Of a DNA stretch of 64,000 nt, positions 25,884 to 34,190 are shown piece after piece; within the stretch, counting starts at the first letter, position 1; every line of letters starts with the position of its first letter. The stretch covers positions 2,766,501-2,830,500 of the forward strand of contig JADJNH010000005.1 in the NCBI GenBank assembly GCA_016714365.1, in the 5' to 3' direction. This stretch comes from Candidatus Vicinibacter affinis. GTDB lineage: Bacteria; Bacteroidota; Bacteroidia; Chitinophagales; Saprospiraceae. The notes below the pieces were generated by a model that saw only the letters and a list, made by a program, of their open reading frames with translations, was not told where the DNA came from and ran no database searches. The position numbers were made by a program, and so were the translations under genes.

Positions 25884-27386
25884 TTATTTAAAAGATCTTT
25901 TTTGCTTTGGCATTTTACGTTTAAACTCAAGACCACCAGCATCTTCATTACCCTCCGGACCACCGGTTCTGGTCATCGCGCACCTAAAACCAATGTTGCG
26001 ATCTGATTTATCTTCATCTTTAAATCTTCTTGATCCAGGTGAAAGCCAAAACAATCGGTCGGACCATGAACCTCCTTTGATTACTCTTGATTTATTGCTG
26101 ATCAATGAATATTTTCCATAGGCATATTCAACTGATTCTGAGTCATCATCCCTAAAATCTTTAACCCCACCTTTATTATAGTTTTCCCTCTCAGTAACTG
26201 CTGAATCCGTAACCATCTGATACCTTAACATACCCAAGCTATCCTTTTCGACCGGAACTCCTGATTCATCCAATACCAATTCCTTAAATTCATTACCACG
26301 AAATGGATTCAAATCATGATTCTCAACATCTCTTAAAGTAGTCGCAGTCAAAGGACGAAAAACATCCTCAACCCACTCTGAAACATTTCCTGCCATGTTA
26401 TAAAGTCCAAAATCATTTGGCCAAAATGTCCTTACAGGACCAGGAATATGAGAATGGTCATTCAACTTTCCAGCCATACCCATATAGTCCCCACCAGCCT
26501 TTTTGAAATTGGCCATTATGTTACCCATGTATTTATCTCTTCTTTTGTATCTGGCGGTATTGCCATCCCAAGGAAAAAATCTTTTATCAGTGTACAACTC
26601 ATCACCATTAACTGACTGCTTACCTTTTAATGCCAAGGCAGCATACTCCCATTCAGCCTCAGTTGGCAATCGGTATTCAGGAAGTAAAATTCCATCTTCG
26701 AATCTTACTGAGCGCTCACCACCAGTCGTGATATCCGGCAAGTTCTTTCTAACATTTCCTTGATATTGACCAGCTAAGTAAGATTTAGTATCAAAATTTT
26801 CAGCATCAACCTGATCTGGATTAGGGTTAAAGATGCCCTTCTCAATAAGAATCATCTCATTGACTCTGTCAGTTCGCCACTTGCAATAGTCTTTAGCCTG
26901 TAACCAGCTAACACCGACTACCGGATATTCATCATAGGACGGAAACCTAAAGTAAGTCTCTACGAAAGGCTCGTTGTAAGCCAATTCTTCTCGCCAAACT
27001 AATGTGTCGGGCAAGGCTTTTCGAGCTACATCCGGATAAGACTTGAAAACTCTTCCCAACCAGAATACATATTCCCTGTAATTTATGTTTGAAACTTCTG
27101 TCTCATCCATGTAAAAAGAGGATACAGTAACCCTTCTAGGGATGTTATTCCACTCATAAGTTACATCTTCCTGAGTCAAACCCATCGTAAAAGTCCCCCC
27201 CTCTATAAGAACTAGATTGGGTCCAGTGGGTTGACCGGCATAATCTACCTTTTCAAAACCACCGTATTCAGGATCGTTGTACTTCCAGCCTGTGGCTGAT
27301 GAACGATCATTATTCCTTTTGCTACAGGCGCTTATCATTAAAAATAAGCCCAAGAGCGATACCATAGAAAATACATTGACTTTCAT
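25884..27386 (-). CDS. gldJ: Gliding motility/T9SS-associated lipoprotein GldJ
   Basis: A 500-aa lipoprotein with signal sequence and lipobox ISAC (Cys21). The remainder is a formylglycine-generating-enzyme-like (SUMF1) fold: LVLIEGGTFTMG, SFYMDETEVSN, YPVVGVSWLQAKDYC, YRLPTEAEWEYAA, NMAGNVSEWVEDV, VIKGGSWSDR and IGFRCAM. The long segment PRRVTVSSFYMDETEVSN through ALPDTLVWREELAYNEPFV is what I associate with GldJ rather than GldK. In Flavobacterium GldJ is needed for gliding and type IX secretion and stabilises GldK. Its place beside porU/porV and upstream of murF matches that lineage's gene order. It has its own promoter element upstream. Confidence 0.88.
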   Translation of the reverse strand: MKVNVFSMVSLLGLFLMISACSKRNNDRSSATGWKYNDPEYGGFEKVDYAGQPTGPNLVLIEGGTFTMGLTQEDVTYEWNNIPRRVTVSSFYMDETEVSNINYREYVFWLGRVFKSYPDVARKALPDTLVWREELAYNEPFVETYFRFPSYDEYPVVGVSWLQAKDYCKWRTDRVNEMILIEKGIFNPNPDQVDAENFDTKSYLAGQYQGNVRKNLPDITTGGERSVRFEDGILLPEYRLPTEAEWEYAALALKGKQSVNGDELYTDKRFFPWDGNTARYKRRDKYMGNIMANFKKAGGDYMGMAGKLNDHSHIPGPVRTFWPNDFGLYNMAGNVSEWVEDVFRPLTATTLRDVENHDLNPFRGNEFKELVLDESGVPVEKDSLGMLRYQMVTDSAVTERENYNKGGVKDFRDDDSESVEYAYGKYSLISNKSRVIKGGSWSDRLFWLSPGSRRFKDEDKSDRNIGFRCAMTRTGGPEGNEDAGGLEFKRKMPKQKRSFK

Positions 27387-27415
27387 CCTACTACTGTCTT
27401 TAATTTTTAGGAGAA

Positions 27416-27423
27416 CAAAATTA
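27416..27423 (-). promoter_or_regulatory. Promoter -7 element of gldJ
   Basis: TAATTTTG on the minus strand fits TAnnTTTG, 29 bp upstream of the gldJ ATG. It indicates that gldJ is not solely co-transcribed with porP. Confidence 0.5.
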
Positions 27424-27463
27424 GCTAATTATTTATTGTGCGAAGATAACTTTTTAATAAAAT

Positions 27464-28495
27464 TTAATTAAAAGCTTCAAAACAGTCCTGAATGTTCTTC
27501 TTTTTCCGCTTTTCCGGCATTTTGTTGAATAAAATACTTATTTCATGACTCCCCCCTAAACCTATCCCCAATTTAGAAAGGGTATAATCAAAACTGTATG
27601 CCAACTTCCAAGAATCCTTCCTAAAACCTATCACCCCGATCATTGCATCAGCATTCTGTCTTGCATGCCGGTACCAAAGTCCTGCAAAGACCGTGCTAAA
27701 TTGATATTGAGTCCCCATATTCAGTTGAAAAAATGAAGATTGAGTGACGATTTGTATTCCCGGACTTAACAACCCTGAGGTACCTCTGCTGTTTCTATCT
27801 AATCTAAAGGAAAAACCTCCATGAACTCCCCAACGAACAGGTAAGCCCCCAAACCCATTCTGATTCACTTGCAATATTCCTATGTCAGGACTGTTAAAAT
27901 GCTTGGCGGAAATCCCCAAATAGTAGTCCGGCGAGTAATACAATAAACCTACACCAGCATCAAAATATGACTTATTTGTTTCCAACGGTCTTGACTCCTT
28001 TGACAAAATGGGCAAGCCTCCCGGGGATAAATATCCTGTTGCAGGATCAATTTGATCACCAAAAATAAATTTGTCCCAGCCATAATTAACCTGCACAAAT
28101 CCAAGCTCAAGACCACCCTTTATCACATGACCATCTGAATTCAATTGGATTTTGTACCCATACATCCCTGCCACCTTTATAGTTTTAATCAACCCATCCC
28201 CGGCATCATCTGCGGTTAATTCCAAACCAAATCCACTTTTAAGCTTTGTAAAATATTGATCGTAAGCCAGGTTATAGGTGACGTATGTTTTAAAGCTTTG
28301 ATCTACAAATGGCCATTGATTCCTGTATATGATACCAAGCCTCGGGCCTTCACTCAATCCAGCAAAAGCAGGATTCATCTGTAAAGGAGCAGCATAAAAT
28401 TGACTAAATATTGGATCCTGAGCTGACAGCCCTTGTAAGCCAATTAAATGTGTCCAAATTAAGGCGAGTATATATATTGCTTTTCTAAAAAACAT
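27464..28495 (-). CDS. PorP/SprF family type IX secretion membrane protein
   Basis: A 343-aa outer-membrane protein. It has a signal peptide (LIGLQGLSAQ) followed directly by the family hallmark DPIFSQFYAAPLQMNPAFAGL, RNQWPFVDQSFKTY and a run of amphipathic strands to the C-terminus. PorP/SprF proteins are beta-barrels of the T9SS or partners of secreted adhesins; which role applies here is unclear, because no SprB-like giant protein gene is adjacent. It lies 77 bp upstream of gldJ on the same strand and is divergent from porU (82 bp between starts). Confidence 0.92.
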   Translation of the reverse strand: MFFRKAIYILALIWTHLIGLQGLSAQDPIFSQFYAAPLQMNPAFAGLSEGPRLGIIYRNQWPFVDQSFKTYVTYNLAYDQYFTKLKSGFGLELTADDAGDGLIKTIKVAGMYGYKIQLNSDGHVIKGGLELGFVQVNYGWDKFIFGDQIDPATGYLSPGGLPILSKESRPLETNKSYFDAGVGLLYYSPDYYLGISAKHFNSPDIGILQVNQNGFGGLPVRWGVHGGFSFRLDRNSRGTSGLLSPGIQIVTQSSFFQLNMGTQYQFSTVFAGLWYRHARQNADAMIGVIGFRKDSWKLAYSFDYTLSKLGIGLGGSHEISILFNKMPEKRKKKNIQDCFEAFN

Positions 28496-28577
28496 ATTGA
28501 CAATAAGTATGTTAAAACTACGTTAAGTATCCAAATTCCGAACTATAGAAATTAATTGTACCTAATTAAACCTTGTT

Positions 28578-31500
28578 ATGAAATCAATTCTAAAGGTACT
28601 CCTCGGATTATTTCCATATATTTTATTTGCACAACAAAGTTATACCAATACATTCAACTTTGAATGGATAAACTTAGACAAATCTAATAAAGGATTAGTT
28701 CAGAAAGGTCCTATTGATATTTTTAACGGTGCATTAAGAGATCAGTCAACCCCTGACATTCCTGTCTTACGATATGAAATTCCCTTACAAATTGAAGGCA
28801 GCATTAACATTAAGTTACTTGTAAATCAAAGCGAAATTGTAAACTTCAATTCCACAGGAACCCTGAATCAAATTCCAAATTTGGAGGATGATTTCGTAAC
28901 TCGGTATTCCATTTTTAATGAAAGAGGGCGTACAAAAGCAATAGTTGAATTAATTCCTGTAAAAAAATCAAGCCATCAAAGTTATGAAAGGATTCTCTCT
29001 TGTAAAATAGACGTCTTTTTTGTTCCCAACATAGTTTCCAGAAGCCCTAACACTCCTCCATACACCTATAATTCAATTTTAAAAAGTGGTAATATTTATA
29101 AAATAGCCTTATCCAATAAAGGAATCTATAAATTAGACAAAAATTATCTTGAAAAAAATTTAAAAATAAGCCTTGCCTCAGTTGATCCTAAAAATATTCA
29201 TATTTACGGAAACGGTGGAGTCCCATTGCCTGAATCCAATTCAGTAGCAAGAATAGATGATCTTAAAGAAAACAGTCTGTACATCAATGGTGAAGAAGAT
29301 GGAGTGTTTGATGAAAATGATTACATCCTATTTTATGCCAATGGACCTGATTCCCAGTTATATAATGAAGGAAGTGAAGATTTTCTATATACAAAAAATC
29401 CCTACAGCCAAAAGTCATATTATTATATAAAAATTGACAATACACCTGGGTTAAGAGTCCTGAAAAATAATTTTATTGAAAGTGGTAATTATGTTTCGTC
29501 ATCTGGCCTATTAAGTATTCACCATGAAAAAGAGTTATACAATTTGCTAGATCTAGATGAATGCAACCATGGTTCAGGGCAAAAATGGTACGGGGAAGAC
29601 TTAGGGAATTCCCGAAGTCTTGATTTAAACTCAATCTTCTATTTTCCTGGTCTGGATCAAAGTCGAAAAACAAAATTGAAGGCTTTGTTTGCATCCAGAT
29701 CAAACAGGACTTCTACCCTGAATATTAATGTAGATGGAGAATCTGTTTCCAAATCACTTTCCACAATTGGCTATAGTTGCACTTCAAACTTTGCTGCCAA
29801 TAACTTTATATTTTCTGATTTGAATTTAAAAAATGAACTACCTAAAATAAAAATAACATTTCCTGATAATGGAAGCAGTTCAGATGGTTGGTTGGATTGG
29901 ATACAACTTACCGCTTGGAGAAAGTACGATTATCTGAGTAAACCATTATTTGTCTTTGACCCTGAATCCAAGCTAAATAGTTTTAGCACTTATAAAATTG
30001 CAAATCCTGGATCAAATTTATTCTGCTGGAATATAACATCTTCATTGAATCCGGTCGAAATACCTTATAAAGTAATTTCGGGAAATTTGGAATTTACCGA
30101 TGAAAGCTTTGGTAAGTTGTCGGAATACCTGGTTTTTGATCCTTCAGCCAATTATCCGACTCCTGAATACATTGGTAGCGTAGAAAATCAAAACTTACAT
30201 GGTCTTGAAATTTATGATTTCGCAATCATTTATTACAAAGATTTTAAAAATGAAGCAGAAAGATTATTGCAACATAGACAAAAACACAGCAACATTAAAG
30301 GAGTAATTGTCGATGTGGATCATATTTACAATGAATTTGGTTGTGGATCCAAGGATCCAACTGCCATTAGGGATTTTCTCAGAATGCTTTACCTCAGGAA
30401 TCCTCAATTCAGATATGTAACACTTCTTGGAGCGGCAAGCTATGATTTCAGATATTTGAATACAAAAGTAAAAGATCAAAATTTAGTGAGCACTTATGAA
30501 ACATCAGAATCTCTTGACCCAATTAATTCATTTCCTACAGATGATTACTTTGGCTTATTAGATGAAAATGAAGGCGAGAACTTAGCTGGTTTACTGGATC
30601 TGTCCATTGGTAGAATTCTGGCCAGAACTCAGGAAGAGGCAAGAGATTTTGTGGATAAAATTATTCGTTATGATACTGACCCTAACACTTACGCAGATTG
30701 GAGGTTAAACTTAATTTTTTCAGGAGATGACGAAGATGGAAACATTCACATGTCAGATATGGACCGAATAGCACAATCGGTCAAAAGCCAAAATCCACTC
30801 TTCAATCAACAAAAAATTTATCTAGATGCTTATGAACAGATCACCACTCCGGGTGGAGAAAGATATCCGGAAGTAAATAAAGCAATTAATACATCCGTTT
30901 TCACTGGAGCACTTGTATTTTCCTACATGGGGCATGGTGGTCCTACAGGTCTGGGACAGGAAAGAATCCTCCAGGATTTTGACATCAGGCAGTGGGACAA
31001 TTTAAATAAAATGTTTTTAATGGTCACTGCCACATGTACTTTTACCGGATTTGACGACCCGGAAATAACAAGTGCCGGCCAATTGACAATGCTGCAAAAA
31101 GGAGGAACCATTGGCATGTTTTCAACAGTTAGAGCGGTATATGCCAGTGAAAATTACCAGTTGACCAATTCTGTTTTTAACAATTTTTATGGGAAAGAAA
31201 ATGGAAAATTCTTAACCATGGGGGAAATTCTCACCCGCTCCAAAAACCAAAACTCTGCACCCGGGATTCTTCAAAATTCAAGAAAATTTTTACTATTTGG
31301 TGACCCTTCCCAAACTTTGGCATACCCAATTTTGGAAAACGAAGTTTTGTCTATAAATGACCGACCACTTGGACCTATATTAGATACCATTCGCGCATTG
31401 CAAACTGTAAGAGTTAAAGGCAGGGTTAAGTTACCTAATGGACAAACTGCAAGTGATTTCAATGGCCTTTTGTACACTACAGTATTTGACAAGCCAATTG

Positions 31501-32426
31501 ATTTAAAAACAAGGGCCAATGATCCATCAAGTCGTGAACAAACATTCAGTATTCAAAAGAATATAATTTTTAAGGGTAATTCAGAAGTAAAAAACGGAGA
31601 ATGGGAGTTTACTTTTATCGTACCAAAAGACATCAATTTTTCAATCGGTCAAGGAAAAATAAGTTTGTATGCCACCAACGAAAAAAACCTTGATGCATCA
31701 GGATATACTGATAAATTTTTAATTGGAGGGTTCACCTCAGATACTACAACCAAAGACCTCCCTCCAGTCGTCAAATTATACATAAACAATGATCAGTTTG
31801 TCAGCGGTGGTATTACGGATGAGAATCCTAAAATTTTTGCACGAATTTCTGATGACATGGGGATAAATATTTCAGGAAACAGCATTGGACATGACCTTAG
31901 TGCGATCATTGACTTAAACACTGAATCTCCTATCATTCTGAATAATTTCTTTAAATCACAATTAAATGATTACCGGTCAGGAGAAATTACCTATCCTTTA
32001 AAGAATTTAAAACCAGGTAAACACACTTTAAGTTTAATCGCATGGGATATCACAAATAACCAGGGAAGCGCGAACATTGAATTTAATGTAATCGATAATG
32101 ATGACATCAGCCTGGAAAGAGTGCTCAATTACCCAAACCCTTTTAATAGAAAAACAAATTTTCAGTTTGAAACTAATTTAACAGGATTACCTCTGGAGGT
32201 AACCATTTATATTCAATCCATAAGTGGAAAAATGGTAAAAACCATTCAAAAGAACATAAATATGGATGGATACCGAACAGCTGAAATTGAATGGGATGGA
32301 ACCGATGATTTTGGATCTAAACTGGCTAATGGAGTTTACCTCTATCAGATTCGAGTAAGTGGAGATACCGGCACTACTTCGGTGAATAAACGTAGTAAAC
32401 ATCAAAAATTGTTAATTCTCCATTAA
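28578..32426 (+). CDS. porU: Type IX secretion system sortase PorU
   Basis: A 1282-aa cell-surface C25 (gingipain-like) cysteine peptidase that removes the C-terminal sorting domain of T9SS cargo and attaches the cargo to the surface. A signal peptide covers about the first 18 residues. The central peptidase domain has the catalytic His786 in YMGHGGPTGLG and Cys820 in VTATCTFTGFDDPEITSAG. Before it lies IRDFLRMLYLRNPQFRYVTLLG and DDYFGLLD, the usual PorU layout. The C-terminus is itself a CTD-like domain (NYPNPFNRKTNFQF, LANGVYLYQI). It is followed by porV, the known partner in the attachment complex. Confidence 0.95.
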   Translation: MKSILKVLLGLFPYILFAQQSYTNTFNFEWINLDKSNKGLVQKGPIDIFNGALRDQSTPDIPVLRYEIPLQIEGSINIKLLVNQSEIVNFNSTGTLNQIPNLEDDFVTRYSIFNERGRTKAIVELIPVKKSSHQSYERILSCKIDVFFVPNIVSRSPNTPPYTYNSILKSGNIYKIALSNKGIYKLDKNYLEKNLKISLASVDPKNIHIYGNGGVPLPESNSVARIDDLKENSLYINGEEDGVFDENDYILFYANGPDSQLYNEGSEDFLYTKNPYSQKSYYYIKIDNTPGLRVLKNNFIESGNYVSSSGLLSIHHEKELYNLLDLDECNHGSGQKWYGEDLGNSRSLDLNSIFYFPGLDQSRKTKLKALFASRSNRTSTLNINVDGESVSKSLSTIGYSCTSNFAANNFIFSDLNLKNELPKIKITFPDNGSSSDGWLDWIQLTAWRKYDYLSKPLFVFDPESKLNSFSTYKIANPGSNLFCWNITSSLNPVEIPYKVISGNLEFTDESFGKLSEYLVFDPSANYPTPEYIGSVENQNLHGLEIYDFAIIYYKDFKNEAERLLQHRQKHSNIKGVIVDVDHIYNEFGCGSKDPTAIRDFLRMLYLRNPQFRYVTLLGAASYDFRYLNTKVKDQNLVSTYETSESLDPINSFPTDDYFGLLDENEGENLAGLLDLSIGRILARTQEEARDFVDKIIRYDTDPNTYADWRLNLIFSGDDEDGNIHMSDMDRIAQSVKSQNPLFNQQKIYLDAYEQITTPGGERYPEVNKAINTSVFTGALVFSYMGHGGPTGLGQERILQDFDIRQWDNLNKMFLMVTATCTFTGFDDPEITSAGQLTMLQKGGTIGMFSTVRAVYASENYQLTNSVFNNFYGKENGKFLTMGEILTRSKNQNSAPGILQNSRKFLLFGDPSQTLAYPILENEVLSINDRPLGPILDTIRALQTVRVKGRVKLPNGQTASDFNGLLYTTVFDKPIDLKTRANDPSSREQTFSIQKNIIFKGNSEVKNGEWEFTFIVPKDINFSIGQGKISLYATNEKNLDASGYTDKFLIGGFTSDTTTKDLPPVVKLYINNDQFVSGGITDENPKIFARISDDMGINISGNSIGHDLSAIIDLNTESPIILNNFFKSQLNDYRSGEITYPLKNLKPGKHTLSLIAWDITNNQGSANIEFNVIDNDDISLERVLNYPNPFNRKTNFQFETNLTGLPLEVTIYIQSISGKMVKTIQKNINMDGYRTAEIEWDGTDDFGSKLANGVYLYQIRVSGDTGTTSVNKRSKHQKLLILH

Positions 32427-32489
32427 CTGACTTGCTCATTAAAAGAACAATTTAGTACTTATCATTATTTATAATTAGCTGAAAAAACA

Positions 32490-32497
32490 TAACTTTG
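32490..32497 (+). promoter_or_regulatory. Promoter -7 element of porV
   Basis: TAACTTTG matches TAnnTTTG, 21 bp upstream of the porV ATG at 32519. It shows that porV can be transcribed apart from porU. Confidence 0.5.
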
Positions 32498-32518
32498 CTT
32501 AATATTCATCCTTTTAAT

Positions 32519-33727
32519 ATGTCTAGAATAATATTTACTTGCTTATTACTGAACTTGGCCTTTGATCTTACAGCTCAAATTTGGGACCCAAGAAAAAATT
32601 GCGTGGTGGACGTTAATACTGATCAGTGTATTTCAAATACTTTGTTGACTGCGTTACCCTTCCTAAGGATTACACCTGATGCTCGTTCAGGGGCACTTGG
32701 AGATGCCGGTTTGGCATTAAGTGCTGATCCAAATGCCATGCATCACAATGCTGCCAGATTAGCTTTTGCTGAGAATGATTTAGCTATCTCTGCCACTTAT
32801 TCTCCATGGTTAAGAAATTTAGGTATTGATGATATATACCTGCTTTACCTATCAGGATATAAGAAAATAGACGACAACCAAACAGCAGGTGCATCTATTC
32901 GCTTTTTCTCATTGGGTACAATTGAATTTAGAAACGAAGCAGGCGTAGATGAAGGCACAGGACAACCCAACGAATTAGAAATTACCGGTGCCTATAGTAG
33001 AAAACTTTCAAATAAATTATCTGCCAGTCTGAGTGCCAAATTTGTTTACTCCAATTTGGCCACCGGCCGATCAGTGGGTGGAGTACAAATCTTTCCTGCA
33101 AAAACATTTGGAGCAGATATTGGTGTCTTTTATAAAACCCCAATGGGTGCAAGCGGTAGAAGAAATTATTTGAGCATTGGTTCGGCTATCACAAACATTG
33201 GAGCCAAGGTAACCTACACTAAATCAGTAGTTAAAGATTTTATTCCAACCAATTTTGGAATTGGCGGAAATTATGAAATGAATTTTGATGACTTTAATAC
33301 CCTTAATATTATTCTGGATTGCAACAAACTTTTAGTTCCAAGTACCATCCCTTTTGGTCATCCAGATTTTGATAAAAATCAGAATACGATTGCCGATACA
33401 CGCGAAAAATCCCTGTTTGAAGGTATTCTTGGTTCATTTGGAGATGCAGTCGGGGGATTCACAGAAGAGGTACAAGAAATTACTTTTTCAGGAGCATTAG
33501 AATATTGGTATGACAAACAGTTTGCTGTTAGAATGGGTTATTTTCATGAGCACGCTCTTAAAGGGAACAGACGTTTCTTTACCTTAGGTTGTGGTTTAAA
33601 ATATAATGTTTTCGGAATTAATCTTTCATACCTGGTACCGGTAAATATCAACAGGAGTCCGCTTGCTAATACGCTGCGTTTTTCTTTTGTTTTTGACATG
33701 GCAGCGTTCAAAGATGAAAATAATTAA
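32519..33727 (+). CDS. porV: Type IX secretion outer membrane protein PorV (LptO)
   Basis: A 402-aa FadL-like beta-barrel that carries T9SS cargo from the translocon to PorU. I chose the ATG at 32519 (signal peptide SRIIFTCLLLNLAFDLTAQ) over a TTG at 32495, which overlaps the promoter element. The mature protein has ALPFLRITPDARSGALGDAGLALSADPNAMHHNAARLAFAE, the PorV N-terminal signature, then beta-strand repeats through to a C-terminal aromatic strand. Its stop is 7 bp from the 3' end of the RNase P RNA gene on the other strand. Confidence 0.95.
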   Translation: MSRIIFTCLLLNLAFDLTAQIWDPRKNCVVDVNTDQCISNTLLTALPFLRITPDARSGALGDAGLALSADPNAMHHNAARLAFAENDLAISATYSPWLRNLGIDDIYLLYLSGYKKIDDNQTAGASIRFFSLGTIEFRNEAGVDEGTGQPNELEITGAYSRKLSNKLSASLSAKFVYSNLATGRSVGGVQIFPAKTFGADIGVFYKTPMGASGRRNYLSIGSAITNIGAKVTYTKSVVKDFIPTNFGIGGNYEMNFDDFNTLNIILDCNKLLVPSTIPFGHPDFDKNQNTIADTREKSLFEGILGSFGDAVGGFTEEVQEITFSGALEYWYDKQFAVRMGYFHEHALKGNRRFFTLGCGLKYNVFGINLSYLVPVNINRSPLANTLRFSFVFDMAAFKDENN

Positions 33728-33734
33728 AAAAATA

Positions 33735-34104
33735 AGCCAGTATAAGCCGGATTCTGTCATCCAATGGATGTGCTGTCATTTATCTGGATCCGGCATCACT
33801 GCCGAATTCTAGCTGCCTACCCTTCCATCTGCAATATTGCACAATTGAGGAATTGAACCCTTTCGGGTTAATGGATTTATTTGGCATTTCAACACACAAG
33901 GTTTATCCGAAACCAGCATTACTGCATGGTTCTGTGCGCTCTTACCACACATTTTCACCCTTACCCTTACCGAAGTAAAGGCGGTAATTTTCTGCGACAC
34001 TTTCTGTTTCCACACATTTGTGGAACCCACCTGTTAGGTGGTGTGTTTCCTCACGTTGTCCGGACTTTCCTCTTGCCTAAAAAAGCAAGCGACAGACACT
34101 GGCT
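33735..34104 (-). ncRNA. rnpB: RNase P RNA (bacterial class A)
   Basis: On the minus strand an approximately 370-nt RNA is bounded by the P1 helix AGCCAGT (34104-34098) and ACTGGCT (33741-33735). The conserved core is present: GAGGAAAGTCCGGAC near the 5' end and ACAGAATCCGGCTTA near the 3' end, which pair as P4, plus GGTAAGAGCGCAC and GGAAGGGTAGGC in between. A run of seven T follows P1. The -7 box at 34109-34116 predicts a transcript start at the P1 5' end. The two ORFs that could be read through this stretch are not genes. Confidence 0.96.
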
Positions 34105-34108
34105 CGAA

Positions 34109-34116
34109 CAAATTTA
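34109..34116 (-). promoter_or_regulatory. Promoter -7 element of rnpB
   Basis: TAAATTTG on the minus strand ends 4 bp before the predicted RNA 5' end, the expected spacing to a start site. A consensus -33 is not obvious. Confidence 0.55.
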
Positions 34117-34190
34117 TAAAATTCAAAACTATTGTTGGGTTTTTTTCGCATTATAATTAAATACAATGTATAATACATTAACTTTATGCT

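Noticed and set aside
33809..34156. Two overlapping ORFs (73 aa minus, 91 aa plus) in the gap after porV
   Set aside because: The DNA is the RNase P RNA gene; conserved core sequences and the P1 helix explain it and the ORFs show no family.
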